A DNA stretch of 37,949 nucleotides from contig NZ_QPKK01000008.1 of the NCBI RefSeq assembly GCF_003344635.1, forward strand, positions 1 through 37,949. The letters run 5' to 3'. The notes beneath the pieces are model-generated. The model ran no database searches. It saw nothing but the letters and a program-made list of their open reading frames with translations, and had not been told where the DNA came from. Position numbers and translations under genes: made by a program. Below, piece by piece: positions 31,282-37,949 of the stretch; position 1 is the first letter of the stretch; each line of letters starts with the position of its first letter. The stretch is from Desertihabitans aurantiacus. GTDB lineage: Bacteria > Actinomycetota > Actinomycetes > Propionibacteriales > Propionibacteriaceae.

Positions 31282-33090
31282 GTGAGCGTCCTCACCCCCG
31301 TCCCCTCCGCCGACCCCGGACGCCCCGGCGGATTCCGGCGGGACGGGCAGCCGCACACGGTGGTGTCCGGGGCGCTGCACTACTTCCGCGTGCCCCACCC
31401 GCTGTGGGAGGACCGGCTGAGGCGGTTGCTGGCGCTGGGCTGCAACACGGTGGAGACCTACGTGGCGTGGAACTTCCACGTGCCGCACGCCGGCCGCGAG
31501 CCCGACTTCACCGGAGACCGCGACCTCGGCGCCTTCCTCGACCTCGCCGGCCGGCTGGGGCTGGACGTCCTGGTGCGGCCCGGTCCCTACATCTGCGCGG
31601 AGTGGGAGCTCGGTGGGTTGCCCGCCTGGCTGCTGGCCGACCCGCGGCTGCGCACCGGCGCCCGGGGCACCAACCTGCGCAGCTCCGACCCGGCCTGGCT
31701 GGAGCACGTGGACGCCTGGTTCGACGTCCTCATCCCGGTGGTGGCCGAGCGCCAGGCCGAGCACGGCGGACCCGTGGTGGGCGTCCAGGTGGAGAACGAG
31801 TACGGCAGCTTCGGCGACGACCGCGGCTACCTGCAGCACCTCGCCGAAGGCCTGCGCCGGCGCGGGATCACCGAGCTGCTGTTCACCTCCGACGGCCCGA
31901 CCGCGCTGATGCTGCAGGGGGGCACGCTGCCCGACGTGCTCGCCACCGCGAACTTCGGCTCGCGCACCGAGGAGGCCTTCGCCACCCTGCTGGAGCACCG
32001 CCCCGGCACGCCGACGATGTGCATGGAGTTCTGGAACGGCTGGTTCGACCACTGGGGTGCCGAGCACCACACCCGGCCGGCGGAGGACGCCGCCGCCGAG
32101 CTGCGCACCATGCTGGAGGGAGGGCACTCGGTCAACCTCTACATGGCCCACGGCGGCACCAGCTTCGGGGTGTGGGCCGGCGCCAACGCCGGCCCCGAGG
32201 GGCGGCTGCAGCCGACCGTGACCAGCTACGACTACGACTCCGCGATCGCCGAGGACGGCACCTGCACCCCGAAGTTCTGGGCGTTCCGCGAGGTGGTCGC
32301 CGCCGCGCTGGGCACCGAGCCGCCGCAGCCCCCGCCGCCGGCGCCCCGGCTGCCGGCGCAGACGGTCGAGGTGGAGCCGTCCGGGCTGACCCTGGACACC
32401 GTGCTCGACGCGGTCGACCCGGTGCGCAGCGTCGCGCCGTCCTCGCTGGAGGACCTCGGCCTGCTGCACGGCGCCGTCCGCTACCAGACCACCGTCCGCG
32501 GCCCGGTCCGGGCGCCGTTGCGGCTGCCCGGGGTGGGCGACCTGGCCCGCGTCCGGCTGCACAGCCCCGACGGCGACCAGACCGGGCTGGTCTCCGAGCT
32601 GGACGTCGACCCCGCCTTCGGCATCGAGCTCGAGCTGGACGTCCCCGCCGGTGAGCACCGGCTGGACGTGGTGGTGAGCAGCCTCGGCCGGGTGAACTTC
32701 GGCCCGTTCCTGGGTGACCGCAAGGGCCTGCGCAGCGCCCGCCTGGACCACCAGCACCTGTTCGGCTGGGTGCAGCAGGGTGTGGACCTCACCGAGCTGC
32801 CGGAGCTGGACTGGTCCGCCGCCGCGGGCGCGTCCGGTCCCGGGTTCTTCCGGGCGGAGCTGACGGTGGACGAGCCGGCCGACGGTTTCCTCGCCCTCCC
32901 GGGGTGGCACCACGGCTACCTGTACCTCAACGGCTTCAACCTGGGCCGCTACTGGAACCCGGCCGGTCCCCAGCAGACCCTCTACGCCCCCGCGCCGCTG
33001 TGGCGCGCCGGCGCCAACGAGGTCGTCGTCTGCGAGCTGGTCGCCCCCGGCACGCGGGTCGAGCTGGTCGAGGAGCCCGTGCTCGGTTGA
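31282..33090 (+). CDS. Beta-galactosidase, GH35 family
   Basis: This 602-residue glycosidase cuts terminal beta-galactose from oligosaccharides or plant cell-wall galactans. The TIM barrel begins Val-Ser-Gly-Ala-Leu-His-Tyr-Phe-Arg, followed by Gly-Cys-Asn-Thr-Val-Glu-Thr-Tyr-Val-Ala-Trp-Asn and Arg-Pro-Gly-Pro-Tyr-Ile-Cys-Ala-Glu-Trp. The acid/base is Glu173 in Val-Glu-Asn-Glu-Tyr-Gly-Ser, and the nucleophile is Glu249 in Cys-Met-Glu-Phe-Trp-Asn-Gly-Trp-Phe-Asp-His-Trp. Two beta-sandwich domains follow, ending with a jelly roll that holds Leu-Asn-Gly-Phe-Asn-Leu-Gly-Arg-Tyr-Trp. No signal peptide is seen, so it acts inside on imported sugars. GTG 31282 follows GGAAGG. It is divergent from the YbjN-like gene and is followed by a repeat-filled spacer. 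Confidence 0.94.
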   Translation: MSVLTPVPSADPGRPGGFRRDGQPHTVVSGALHYFRVPHPLWEDRLRRLLALGCNTVETYVAWNFHVPHAGREPDFTGDRDLGAFLDLAGRLGLDVLVRPGPYICAEWELGGLPAWLLADPRLRTGARGTNLRSSDPAWLEHVDAWFDVLIPVVAERQAEHGGPVVGVQVENEYGSFGDDRGYLQHLAEGLRRRGITELLFTSDGPTALMLQGGTLPDVLATANFGSRTEEAFATLLEHRPGTPTMCMEFWNGWFDHWGAEHHTRPAEDAAAELRTMLEGGHSVNLYMAHGGTSFGVWAGANAGPEGRLQPTVTSYDYDSAIAEDGTCTPKFWAFREVVAAALGTEPPQPPPPAPRLPAQTVEVEPSGLTLDTVLDAVDPVRSVAPSSLEDLGLLHGAVRYQTTVRGPVRAPLRLPGVGDLARVRLHSPDGDQTGLVSELDVDPAFGIELELDVPAGEHRLDVVVSSLGRVNFGPFLGDRKGLRSARLDHQHLFGWVQQGVDLTELPELDWSAAAGASGPGFFRAELTVDEPADGFLALPGWHHGYLYLNGFNLGRYWNPAGPQQTLYAPAPLWRAGANEVVVCELVAPGTRVELVEEPVLG

Positions 33091-33112
33091 GTGCGCGCGT
33101 CTCGGGGTCTCG

Positions 33113-33203
33113 CCCTTCGACAGGCTCAGGGCGTTGGGGTCCGGCTGGGCGCCGACGTGCAGCCGGGCAGCACCAACACCCACAGCGGGCTGAGCTGTCG
33201 AAG
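33113..33203. repeat. REP-like unit 1 (91 bp)
   Basis: It begins CCCTTCGACAGGCTCAGGGC and ends GGGCTGAGCTGTCGAAG, so its ends form a long hairpin with one missing base. The interior (GGGCGCCGA, GTGCAGCCGGG) matches unit 2 closely for about the first 57 bp and then diverges. Confidence 0.85.
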
Positions 33204-33216
33204 CCCCCAGTGATCC

Positions 33217-33307
33217 CCCTTCGACAGGCTCAGGGCGTTGGGATCGGGCCGGGCGCCGAGGTGCAGCCGGGTCGGAACCCTCCCGGAGCGGGCTGAGCCT
33301 GTCGAAG
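33217..33307. repeat. REP-like unit 2 (91 bp)
   Basis: This is a second copy in the same direction, 104 bp after unit 1 and of the same length. Its arms CTTCGACAGGCTCAG and CTGAGCCTGTCGAAG are perfect 15-bp reverse complements. It can fold into a long stem and may also end transcription of the GH35 gene. Confidence 0.88.
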
Positions 33308-33319
33308 TCCGGGGAACCG

Positions 33320-33344
33320 TCCCTCGACGAGCTCAAGGGGTTCG
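33320..33344. repeat. Decayed REP-like half unit
   Basis: CCCTCGACGAGCTCAAGGGG followed by TTCGG resembles the left end of the 91-bp units with several changes. No matching right end is seen. The rest of the 33091-33433 spacer holds only the leader of the VOC gene. Confidence 0.5.
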
Positions 33345-33433
33345 GCGGGTCGGGGCGCGATGACTGGTCCGGTGTCGCAGGGTCTTCCCAGCAGCGTGGC
33401 GCACGGCTGCGCGACCGAGGGAGGGAGACGGAC

Positions 33434-33841
33434 GTGAACTGGACGCTCGAGGTGGTGGTGGTGCCGGTCGGCGACCTGGACCGGGCCGTGGGGTTCTACG
33501 CCGAGCAGCTGGGCTTCGTGCTCGACCACGACGTCGAGATCGGCCCCGGGCAGCGGATGGTGCAGCTGACCCCGCCCGGGTCCGGGTGCTCGATCGTGCT
33601 GAGCAGCCCGGAGGCCTCGCAGATGCCGGCCGGCTCGCTCAAGGGGTTGCAGCTGGTGGTCCCCGACATCCGCGCCGCCCGTGAGGAGCTGCTGGGTCGC
33701 GGGGTGGAGGTCGGCGACGTCCAGGTGCTCGGGGAGAACCCGTCGCCGCAGCCCGACCCGCTCGACAACGTCGGCTTCCTCTTCTTCTCCGACCCCGACG
33801 GCAACGGCTGGGCGGTGCAGCAGATCTCCAGCCGCGGCTGA
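33434..33841 (+). CDS. VOC-fold protein (glyoxalase/dioxygenase superfamily)
   Basis: This 135-residue protein is built of two beta-alpha-beta-beta-beta units. The first begins Thr-Leu-Glu-Val-Val-Val-Val-Pro-Val-Gly-Asp-Leu-Asp-Arg-Ala-Val-Gly-Phe-Tyr, the usual opening of single-domain VOC proteins. The second ends Leu-Phe-Phe-Ser-Asp-Pro-Asp-Gly-Asn-Gly-Trp, the conserved closing strand. The normal His metal ligand near the N-terminus is replaced (Glu-Val-Val-Val), so metal binding is doubtful. GTG 33434 follows GGGAGACGGAC. The stop lies 14 nt from the convergent PBP gene stop. The substrate is unknown; glyoxalase, ring-cleaving and drug-binding roles all occur in this fold. Confidence 0.85.
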   Translation: MNWTLEVVVVPVGDLDRAVGFYAEQLGFVLDHDVEIGPGQRMVQLTPPGSGCSIVLSSPEASQMPAGSLKGLQLVVPDIRAAREELLGRGVEVGDVQVLGENPSPQPDPLDNVGFLFFSDPDGNGWAVQQISSRG

Positions 33842-33855
33842 GCCGGGAGGCGGCC

Positions 33856-35796
33856 TCAGCGCCAGTCGCGGAGGAACTCCTCGAGCAGCGGCCCGGCCGA
33901 GCCGCTGCCGCTCTCGCCGTCCTCGACCAGGACGGCCACCGCCAGGTCGCCCTGCACCGCCACCATCCAGCCGTGGGTGCCCGGCTCCTCGTCCGGGCCG
34001 CCGCCGTGCTCGGCGGTGCCGGTCTTCGACAGCACCGGGTCGCCCTCGAGGTCGCGCAGGAACCGCCCGCTGCCCTCGGTCGTGACCGCGCGCATCAGCT
34101 GCTGCAGGTCGGCCTGCTCCTGCTCGGTGAGCGGCTGCTCGACCTCCTCGGGGTTCTCCCCGCCGTCGACCACCAGCATCGGCGTCACCCGGTGCCCGGC
34201 CGACACCGAGGCGGCGACCGTGGCCACCCCGAGGGCGTTGGTGGTGACCGTGCCCTGGCCGATCATCATCGCGGCCTGCTCGACGGGGTCGTCGCTGTCG
34301 GGGACGGTGCCGAGGGTGAACGGGTAGCCCAGGTCGGCGTCGGTGTTGATGCCGAGCGCCTTCGCCGCGGTCTGCAGACCTTCCGCACCGACCTGCTCCC
34401 ACAGCCGGATGAAGGCGGTGTTGCAGGAGTTGGCGAACGCCTCCTCGAAGCTGATCTCGCCCAGCGCCGAGGACGGGTAGTCGTCGTAGTTCTCGAAGGT
34501 GCGCCCGTTCACGGTCACCGTCCGCGAGCAGTTCACGGTGTCGTCGGGCCGCACCCCGCTGCGCAGCAGGGCCAGCGCGGAGACGATCTTGAACGTCGAG
34601 CCCGGCGGGTAGAGCCCCTCGGTGGCGTTGGAGAAGCCGCCGCCGGCCGGGCCGGAGGCCGCCGCCAGCACCTCGCCGGTGGACGGCTTGAGCGCCACCA
34701 GGGCGGCCGGTGTCTTGACCTCGGTGAGCAGGCTGTCGGCCACCGACTGGGCGCGCTCGTCCAGGGTCAGCCGGAGCGGTGTCCCGTCGGTGGCGGGGAC
34801 GGTGTGCAGCACCTCGTCCTCGCTGTCGGCGTCGGGGGCACCGTCGGCGGGGTCGACGGGTTCGATGACGACCGCCGTCCCCGGCGTGCCGCGGAGCTGG
34901 TCGTCGTAGCGGGCCTGCAGGCCGGTCAGCCCGGCGAAGTCGCCCGCGACCAGGTCGCCCTCGGAGGCCTGGACGACCTCCTCGGTCGCCGGGCCGGCCA
35001 CCCCGAGCACCGGTCCGGCGAACTCCCGGCTGGGCGCCAGCGGACGCTCGTCGGGCACCAGCCGGGCGCCGTCGATCTCCCCGGCCCCGGAGCGGATCTC
35101 CTCGATGGTCTCGGTCTCCGAGCCGCGCACCACCAGGCCCTCGACGAAGGCCTGGTCGCCGGCCGCCTCCACCCGCTCGACGAAGGCGTCGGCGTCGATG
35201 TCGAGCAGCTCGGCCAGCTCACGGGCGGAGTCCTCCTGGCGTTCGGGGCGCACCTGGGTCTTGTCCAGACCGACCCGCTCCACCTCGCGCATCCGCACCA
35301 GCGGCTCGTCCCCGGCGCCCAGCACGTCGGCCCGGCGGGCGGGGACGCGGCGGGTGTCCAGCACCTCACCGGGGTCGAGACCGGGGGCCAGCACCGACGG
35401 CGTCCACACCACCTGCCAGTCGGTCTCGGCGTCCTTGACCAGCTCGACGTCGCGGGAGTAGGTCCACGGCTCGGCCTCGGGGACGGGGTGCCAGGTGTAC
35501 TCCACCACCGCCCGGGTGCGGGTGCGGCCGCGGTCGACCTGCTCGCTGGGGGTGGCGCGCACCGTCGGGCGCAGCCCGTCCAGCTGCTCCAGCACCTGCG
35601 GCAGCCGCCCGGCCTCGGCACGGGTCTCCGGCGTCACCGGCACCGCGGTCAGGTCGCCGCGCTGCAGCCCGTCGGCCAGCAGCGCGAGGGTCTCCTCCGG
35701 CGGCGTCCGGTCGGCCAGCAGCGAGCACCCGCTGAGCGACAGCCCGAGCGCCAGCGCACCGGCCAGCGCGACCCGTCCCGGGCGTGCCCGGCTCAC
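33856..35796 (-). CDS. Lipoprotein penicillin-binding protein, class B-like with MecA-type N-domain
   Basis: This 646-residue transpeptidase acts on the outer face of the membrane. The lipobox is Leu-Ser-Gly-Cys24 after a short signal, so it is lipid-anchored rather than held by a membrane helix. Residues about 30-140 match the NTF2-like domain of MecA-type PBPs, followed by a dimerisation-type domain and the transpeptidase. Catalytic motifs are complete: Ser400-Thr-Phe-Lys403 (Pro-Pro-Gly-Ser-Thr-Phe-Lys), Ser457-Cys-Asn459, and Lys591-Thr-Gly593-Thr. It cross-links peptidoglycan; relatives with this layout can have low beta-lactam affinity, but that is not readable here. GTG 35796 overlaps the GTPase stop by 4 nt (GTGA), so the two are translated together. 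Confidence 0.93.
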   Translation of the reverse strand: MSRARPGRVALAGALALGLSLSGCSLLADRTPPEETLALLADGLQRGDLTAVPVTPETRAEAGRLPQVLEQLDGLRPTVRATPSEQVDRGRTRTRAVVEYTWHPVPEAEPWTYSRDVELVKDAETDWQVVWTPSVLAPGLDPGEVLDTRRVPARRADVLGAGDEPLVRMREVERVGLDKTQVRPERQEDSARELAELLDIDADAFVERVEAAGDQAFVEGLVVRGSETETIEEIRSGAGEIDGARLVPDERPLAPSREFAGPVLGVAGPATEEVVQASEGDLVAGDFAGLTGLQARYDDQLRGTPGTAVVIEPVDPADGAPDADSEDEVLHTVPATDGTPLRLTLDERAQSVADSLLTEVKTPAALVALKPSTGEVLAAASGPAGGGFSNATEGLYPPGSTFKIVSALALLRSGVRPDDTVNCSRTVTVNGRTFENYDDYPSSALGEISFEEAFANSCNTAFIRLWEQVGAEGLQTAAKALGINTDADLGYPFTLGTVPDSDDPVEQAAMMIGQGTVTTNALGVATVAASVSAGHRVTPMLVVDGGENPEEVEQPLTEQEQADLQQLMRAVTTEGSGRFLRDLEGDPVLSKTGTAEHGGGPDEEPGTHGWMVAVQGDLAVAVLVEDGESGSGSAGPLLEEFLRDWR

Positions 35797-36920
35797 CGGC
35801 GCTCCCGGATCTTCGGCAGGTGCTTGGTGAACTCCTCGCGGAACAGCGCCTGCAGCGCCTCGGACTGGATCGCCCCGTCCACCACCGGCAGCCTTCCGGC
35901 CGCGGCCCGCTGGCAGACCACCAGCCACGCCTCGCCCATGGCGAGGGTGAACCCGCTCGCGACCCCCGCGCCGACCACGCCCCCGACCAGGCTGCCGGCC
36001 CCGGGCACGAACTTCAGCAGGTTGGTCGCCAGCGCCCGTCCCCCGGCGGTCGCGGCAGCCGACGAGGCCAGCGCGAGCATCGCCGCCCGCTCGACCCGGA
36101 TGCCGTAGATCTGGCTGATCCGCGCCATCATGCCGAGCTGGATCGGCACCAGCACGGCCGCGTCGCTGAACGGGATCGGGATGGCCGCCGCACCGGCGGC
36201 GGCGCTCACCGCCGCGCCCACGTGGGCCTGGGCCAGCCGCGCCTTGCGGGCCGAGTCGATCTGCTGCGCCGCGGTGAGCGCTCCCTCGACACCTTCGGGA
36301 GCAGCTTGAAAGGTCGCCTCCAAGAGCTCCATCAAGCCGTGGGACGGCTGACCGGTGAACTGGTCCCTCAGGGCTTGGACGAGAAAGGGGTGGCCGGCCA
36401 CGATGGGCAGCTCGCGGTCGGCGATCTGGTGCGCCAGCTCGACGGCGTCCGGGTGGTACTGCCCGTCGCGCATCGGCACCTGGGTGAGCACCACCACGAC
36501 GGGCAGCCCGACCGAGTGCAGGTGCTGGATGAACTCGGCCTCGGAGTCCTCGAAGCGGCGGTCGAGCCCGCGCAGGCAGTACCAGGCGACGTGCACCTGC
36601 TCCGAGAGCTCCTGCTTGCGGCCGGCCTTCATCATCTGGTCGACGTCGCGGAGCAGCGCCTTGTCGTCGCGGCCCAGCTCGAGACCCTTGGTGTCGACCA
36701 GGCCGAGGAAGCCCTCGGTGTGCAGGTACAGGTGGGAGCCCTGGGTGACCGGGCGGCCGATCCCGGTCTCGGCGACCTCCGAGCCGAAGATCGCGTTGAT
36801 CAGCGTGGACTTGCCCACCCCGGTCTTGCCGAACAGCGCCAGGTTGAACCGGCCGAGCGCGAGCGCCTCCTCGGCGTACCGGGTGCGGAAGGACTCGGTG
36901 AAGAAGTCGCTGGCGGGCAC
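35793..36920 (-). CDS. Membrane-associated GTPase with DUF697-like C-terminal domain
   Basis: This is a 375-residue protein. The N-terminal G domain has the P-loop Gly31-Lys-Thr-Gly-Val-Gly-Lys-Ser-Thr39, a switch II motif Val-Asp-Thr-Lys-Gly, and, where Asn-Lys-x-Asp is expected, Leu-Thr-Gln-Val-Pro. The C-terminal part (about 225-350) is hydrophobic and Gly/Ala-rich: Ala-Ala-Ala-Ile-Pro-Ile-Pro-Phe-Ser-Asp-Ala-Ala followed by a glycine-zipper stretch, Gly-Ala-Gly-Ser-Leu-Val-Gly-Gly-Val-Val-Gly-Ala-Gly. This is the YcjF/DUF697 pattern of GTPases that touch the membrane. GTG 36920 is chosen because it leaves a short N-terminus before the P-loop and starts 11 nt after the aldolase stop; no ribosome-binding site is seen, and a longer reading from GTG 37028 would lie inside the aldolase gene. 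Tight coupling to a PBP hints at a cell-envelope role. Confidence 0.85.
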   Translation of the reverse strand: MPASDFFTESFRTRYAEEALALGRFNLALFGKTGVGKSTLINAIFGSEVAETGIGRPVTQGSHLYLHTEGFLGLVDTKGLELGRDDKALLRDVDQMMKAGRKQELSEQVHVAWYCLRGLDRRFEDSEAEFIQHLHSVGLPVVVVLTQVPMRDGQYHPDAVELAHQIADRELPIVAGHPFLVQALRDQFTGQPSHGLMELLEATFQAAPEGVEGALTAAQQIDSARKARLAQAHVGAAVSAAAGAAAIPIPFSDAAVLVPIQLGMMARISQIYGIRVERAAMLALASSAAATAGGRALATNLLKFVPGAGSLVGGVVGAGVASGFTLAMGEAWLVVCQRAAAGRLPVVDGAIQSEALQALFREEFTKHLPKIRERR

Positions 36921-36931
36921 GGTCGAGGAGT

Positions 36932-37786
36932 CTATGCGGGCTGCTGCCCCGCGGTGGCTGCCGCGCCGTAGAGGCTGAGCAGCCGGGCCACCTCGTCGGC
37001 GACGGCCTGGCGGGCCGGGGCCATCCACTTCCGCGGGTCGACCGGCGGGTTGTCGCCCTCCAGCACCCGGCGGACCGCCCCGGTCATCACCTGGTTGAGG
37101 TGGGTGGAGACGTTGATCTTGGTCATCCCGGCCGCGATCGCCGCCTGCATACCGGCGTCGCTCACCCCCGAGGAGCCGTGCAGCACCAGCGGGACGTCCA
37201 GCCGGTCGGCCAGCGCGCCGATCAGCTCGACGTCGAGGACGGCGTCGCGGGTGGTCATGGCGTGGGAGGAGCCGACGGCCACCGCGAGCAGGTCGACCCC
37301 GGTGGCCGCGACGAAGGCGGCCGCCTCCTCGGGGTCGGTGCGGGCGCCCGGTGCGTGCACGCCGTCCTTGCCGCCCACCTCGCCGAGCTCGGCCTCGACC
37401 ACCACCCCGGCGTCGTGGCAGAACCGCACCATCTCCGCGGTGGTGGCGACGTTCGCGTCGTAGTCCAGGTGCGAGCCGTCGTACATCACCGAGTGCACAC
37501 CGAGCTCGACCGCGCGGCGGATCAGGTCGGTGTCCTCGGCGTGGTCGAGGTGGACCACCACCGGCACCGACGCGCCGCGGGCGACGGCGAGGGTGGCGGC
37601 CAGCACCGGCTCGAGCGCGCCGTGGTACTTGACCGCGTTCTGGCTGATCTGCAGCACCACCGGCCGCGCGGCCCGCTCCGCGCCCTGCACCAGCGCGGTG
37701 GCGTGCTCGAGCTGGATGACGTTGAAGGCGCCGAGACCGACGCGGTCGGCGGCGGCCTCGCGGGCCAGGGTGCGCAGGTCGGTCAC
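36932..37786 (-). CDS. Class II fructose/tagatose-bisphosphate aldolase
   Basis: This 284-residue zinc aldolase cleaves ketose 1,6-bisphosphates to dihydroxyacetone phosphate and glyceraldehyde 3-phosphate. The catalytic Asp81 and first zinc His82 are in His-Leu-Asp-His-Ala-Glu-Asp. A Glu-Ala-Glu-Leu-Gly-Glu-Val-Gly-Gly segment, Val-Gly-Ser-Ser-His-Ala, and Leu-His-Gly-Ser-Ser-Gly-Val supply the other ligands and the phosphate site. Size and motifs are closer to the GatY/KbaY/short FbaA group than to the 340-residue housekeeping form, so tagatose or a related bisphosphate is possible. GTG 37786 has GGAGGAGA upstream and overlaps the ROK gene stop by 4 nt (GTGA). That pairing suggests a sugar kinase/aldolase catabolic step. 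Confidence 0.9.
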   Translation of the reverse strand: MTDLRTLAREAAADRVGLGAFNVIQLEHATALVQGAERAARPVVLQISQNAVKYHGALEPVLAATLAVARGASVPVVVHLDHAEDTDLIRRAVELGVHSVMYDGSHLDYDANVATTAEMVRFCHDAGVVVEAELGEVGGKDGVHAPGARTDPEEAAAFVAATGVDLLAVAVGSSHAMTTRDAVLDVELIGALADRLDVPLVLHGSSGVSDAGMQAAIAAGMTKINVSTHLNQVMTGAVRRVLEGDNPPVDPRKWMAPARQAVADEVARLLSLYGAAATAGQQPA

Positions 37787-37949
37787 GGGGTCTCCTCCGG
37801 TTCGGTGGGTGCGTGGGCGGGCTCGGGGGCGGTGGGGCCGGAGCCGCTGACGGCGACCGAGCTGGCGCCGTGGCGGGCCAGCGCGGCGTCGGCGCTGCCC
37901 ATCGCGCCGGCCCAGGAGCCGAGCTGGGCCACCCGCAGCGGCGGCGGCC
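37783..37949 (-). CDS. ROK-family sugar kinase, C-terminal fragment
   Basis: Only the last 54 or so codons are inside the window. The segment Val-Ala-Gln-Leu-Gly-Ser-Trp-Ala-Gly-Ala-Met-Gly-Ser-Ala-Asp-Ala-Ala-Leu-Ala is the usual ROK ending ('LG..Ag.iGAa.lA'), after which comes a Pro/Ala/Thr/Glu-rich tail of about 27 residues. ROK proteins phosphorylate hexoses or N-acetylmannosamine, or act as repressors. The stop overlaps the aldolase start as GTGA, so kinase and aldolase are coupled. A PfkB-type kinase is a weaker alternative because the active site lies outside the window. Confidence 0.6.
   Translation of the reverse strand, partial: PPPLRVAQLGSWAGAMGSADAALARHGASSVAVSGSGPTAPEPAHAPTEPEETP

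Noticed and set aside
33091-33433. CRISPR array
   Set aside because: The repeats are two long palindromic units with related interiors and one decayed half, not many short identical repeats with unique spacers, and no cas genes are present.
33091-33433. Insertion-sequence remnant
   Set aside because: No transposase fragment or target duplication is visible; the hairpin units look like REP/BIME elements.
36921-37028. Longer GTPase reading from GTG 37028
   Set aside because: The extra 36 codons lie wholly inside the aldolase gene, are Arg/Gly/Pro-rich, and precede the P-loop with no conserved feature.
1-37949. tRNA, rRNA or tmRNA genes
   Set aside because: I looked for cloverleaf-like stretches with a GTTCGA-type T-loop in the spacers; the spacers are too short and none fits.
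1-37949. Defence island, phage or new multi-gene effector system
   Set aside because: No nuclease, reverse transcriptase, toxin-antitoxin pair, helicase or phage gene is present; the genes are metabolic, envelope and regulatory with even composition.

Overview
The window is about 38 kb of very GC-rich, gene-dense chromosome with strong third-position GC bias throughout. CarD, a SenX3/RegX3 pair with a PHO-type direct-repeat box, PhoU, a YbjN-like protein, DUF2207, many GTG starts, TAnnnT-type -10 boxes and apparently leaderless genes all point to an actinobacterium. A Propionibacteriales-like soil or plant-associated organism is my best guess, but that placement is inference. I see no rRNA, tRNA, CRISPR array, insertion sequence, integrase or phage gene, and no block of deviant composition.

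Layout. (1) 1-4203: tail of a MocR-type regulator, a secreted GH84 beta-N-acetylglucosaminidase with a DasR-like operator in front of it, a HutC/DasR-type GntR regulator that overlaps it tail to tail, and a TauE/SafE permease. (2) 4305-8238: glyA (long SHMT form), a divergent AraC regulator / PhyH dioxygenase pair, and a small hypothetical gene. (3) 8204-13634: a GH2 beta-mannosidase, a DUF2207 membrane protein and a divergent neutral zinc metallopeptidase. (4) 13636-16089: carD followed by a fused ispDF (apparently translationally coupled), and a divergent lipoprotein. (5) 16136-19872: senX3-regX3-prs, three overlapping genes, divergent from phoU across a triple 11-nt PHO box. (6) 19893-25726: a hypothetical gene, a three-gene ABC-2 exporter operon, gpmA-pyrE, and an unusually short malQ. 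(7) 25797-30704: a tetritol/polyol catabolic locus consisting of an RpiB-like isomerase, an MFS polyol transporter, an erythritol/L-threitol dehydrogenase (EltD-like), a SorC-type regulator and a D-threitol/D-arabitol type SDR. The divergent promoter region carries three copies of one operator motif. (8) 30719-33841: a YbjN-like gene, a GH35 beta-galactosidase, a spacer with two 91-bp palindromic REP-like units, and a VOC protein. (9) 33856-37949: a minus-strand chain of ROK kinase (partial), class II aldolase, GTPase and lipoprotein penicillin-binding protein; the first and last pairs overlap by GTGA.

How it works together. Three secreted or intracellular glycosidases (GH84, GH2, GH35), MalQ, the polyol locus and the ROK/aldolase pair suggest a saprophytic life on plant, fungal and chitin-like glycans. 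SenX3/RegX3/PhoU with the PHO box handles phosphate sensing, and a PRPP synthetase paralogue is translationally locked to it. CarD and IspDF tie rRNA-promoter control to isoprenoid precursor supply by gene order only.

Most interesting points: the regX3-prs TGATG fusion of expression with a divergent PRPP synthetase; the candidate DasR operator at the GH84 gene; the triple operator in a tetritol locus that lacks any kinase; the compact MalQ; and several leaderless promoters. I found no clearly new defence or mobile system. Site positions outside coding regions were counted by eye and may be off by one base.
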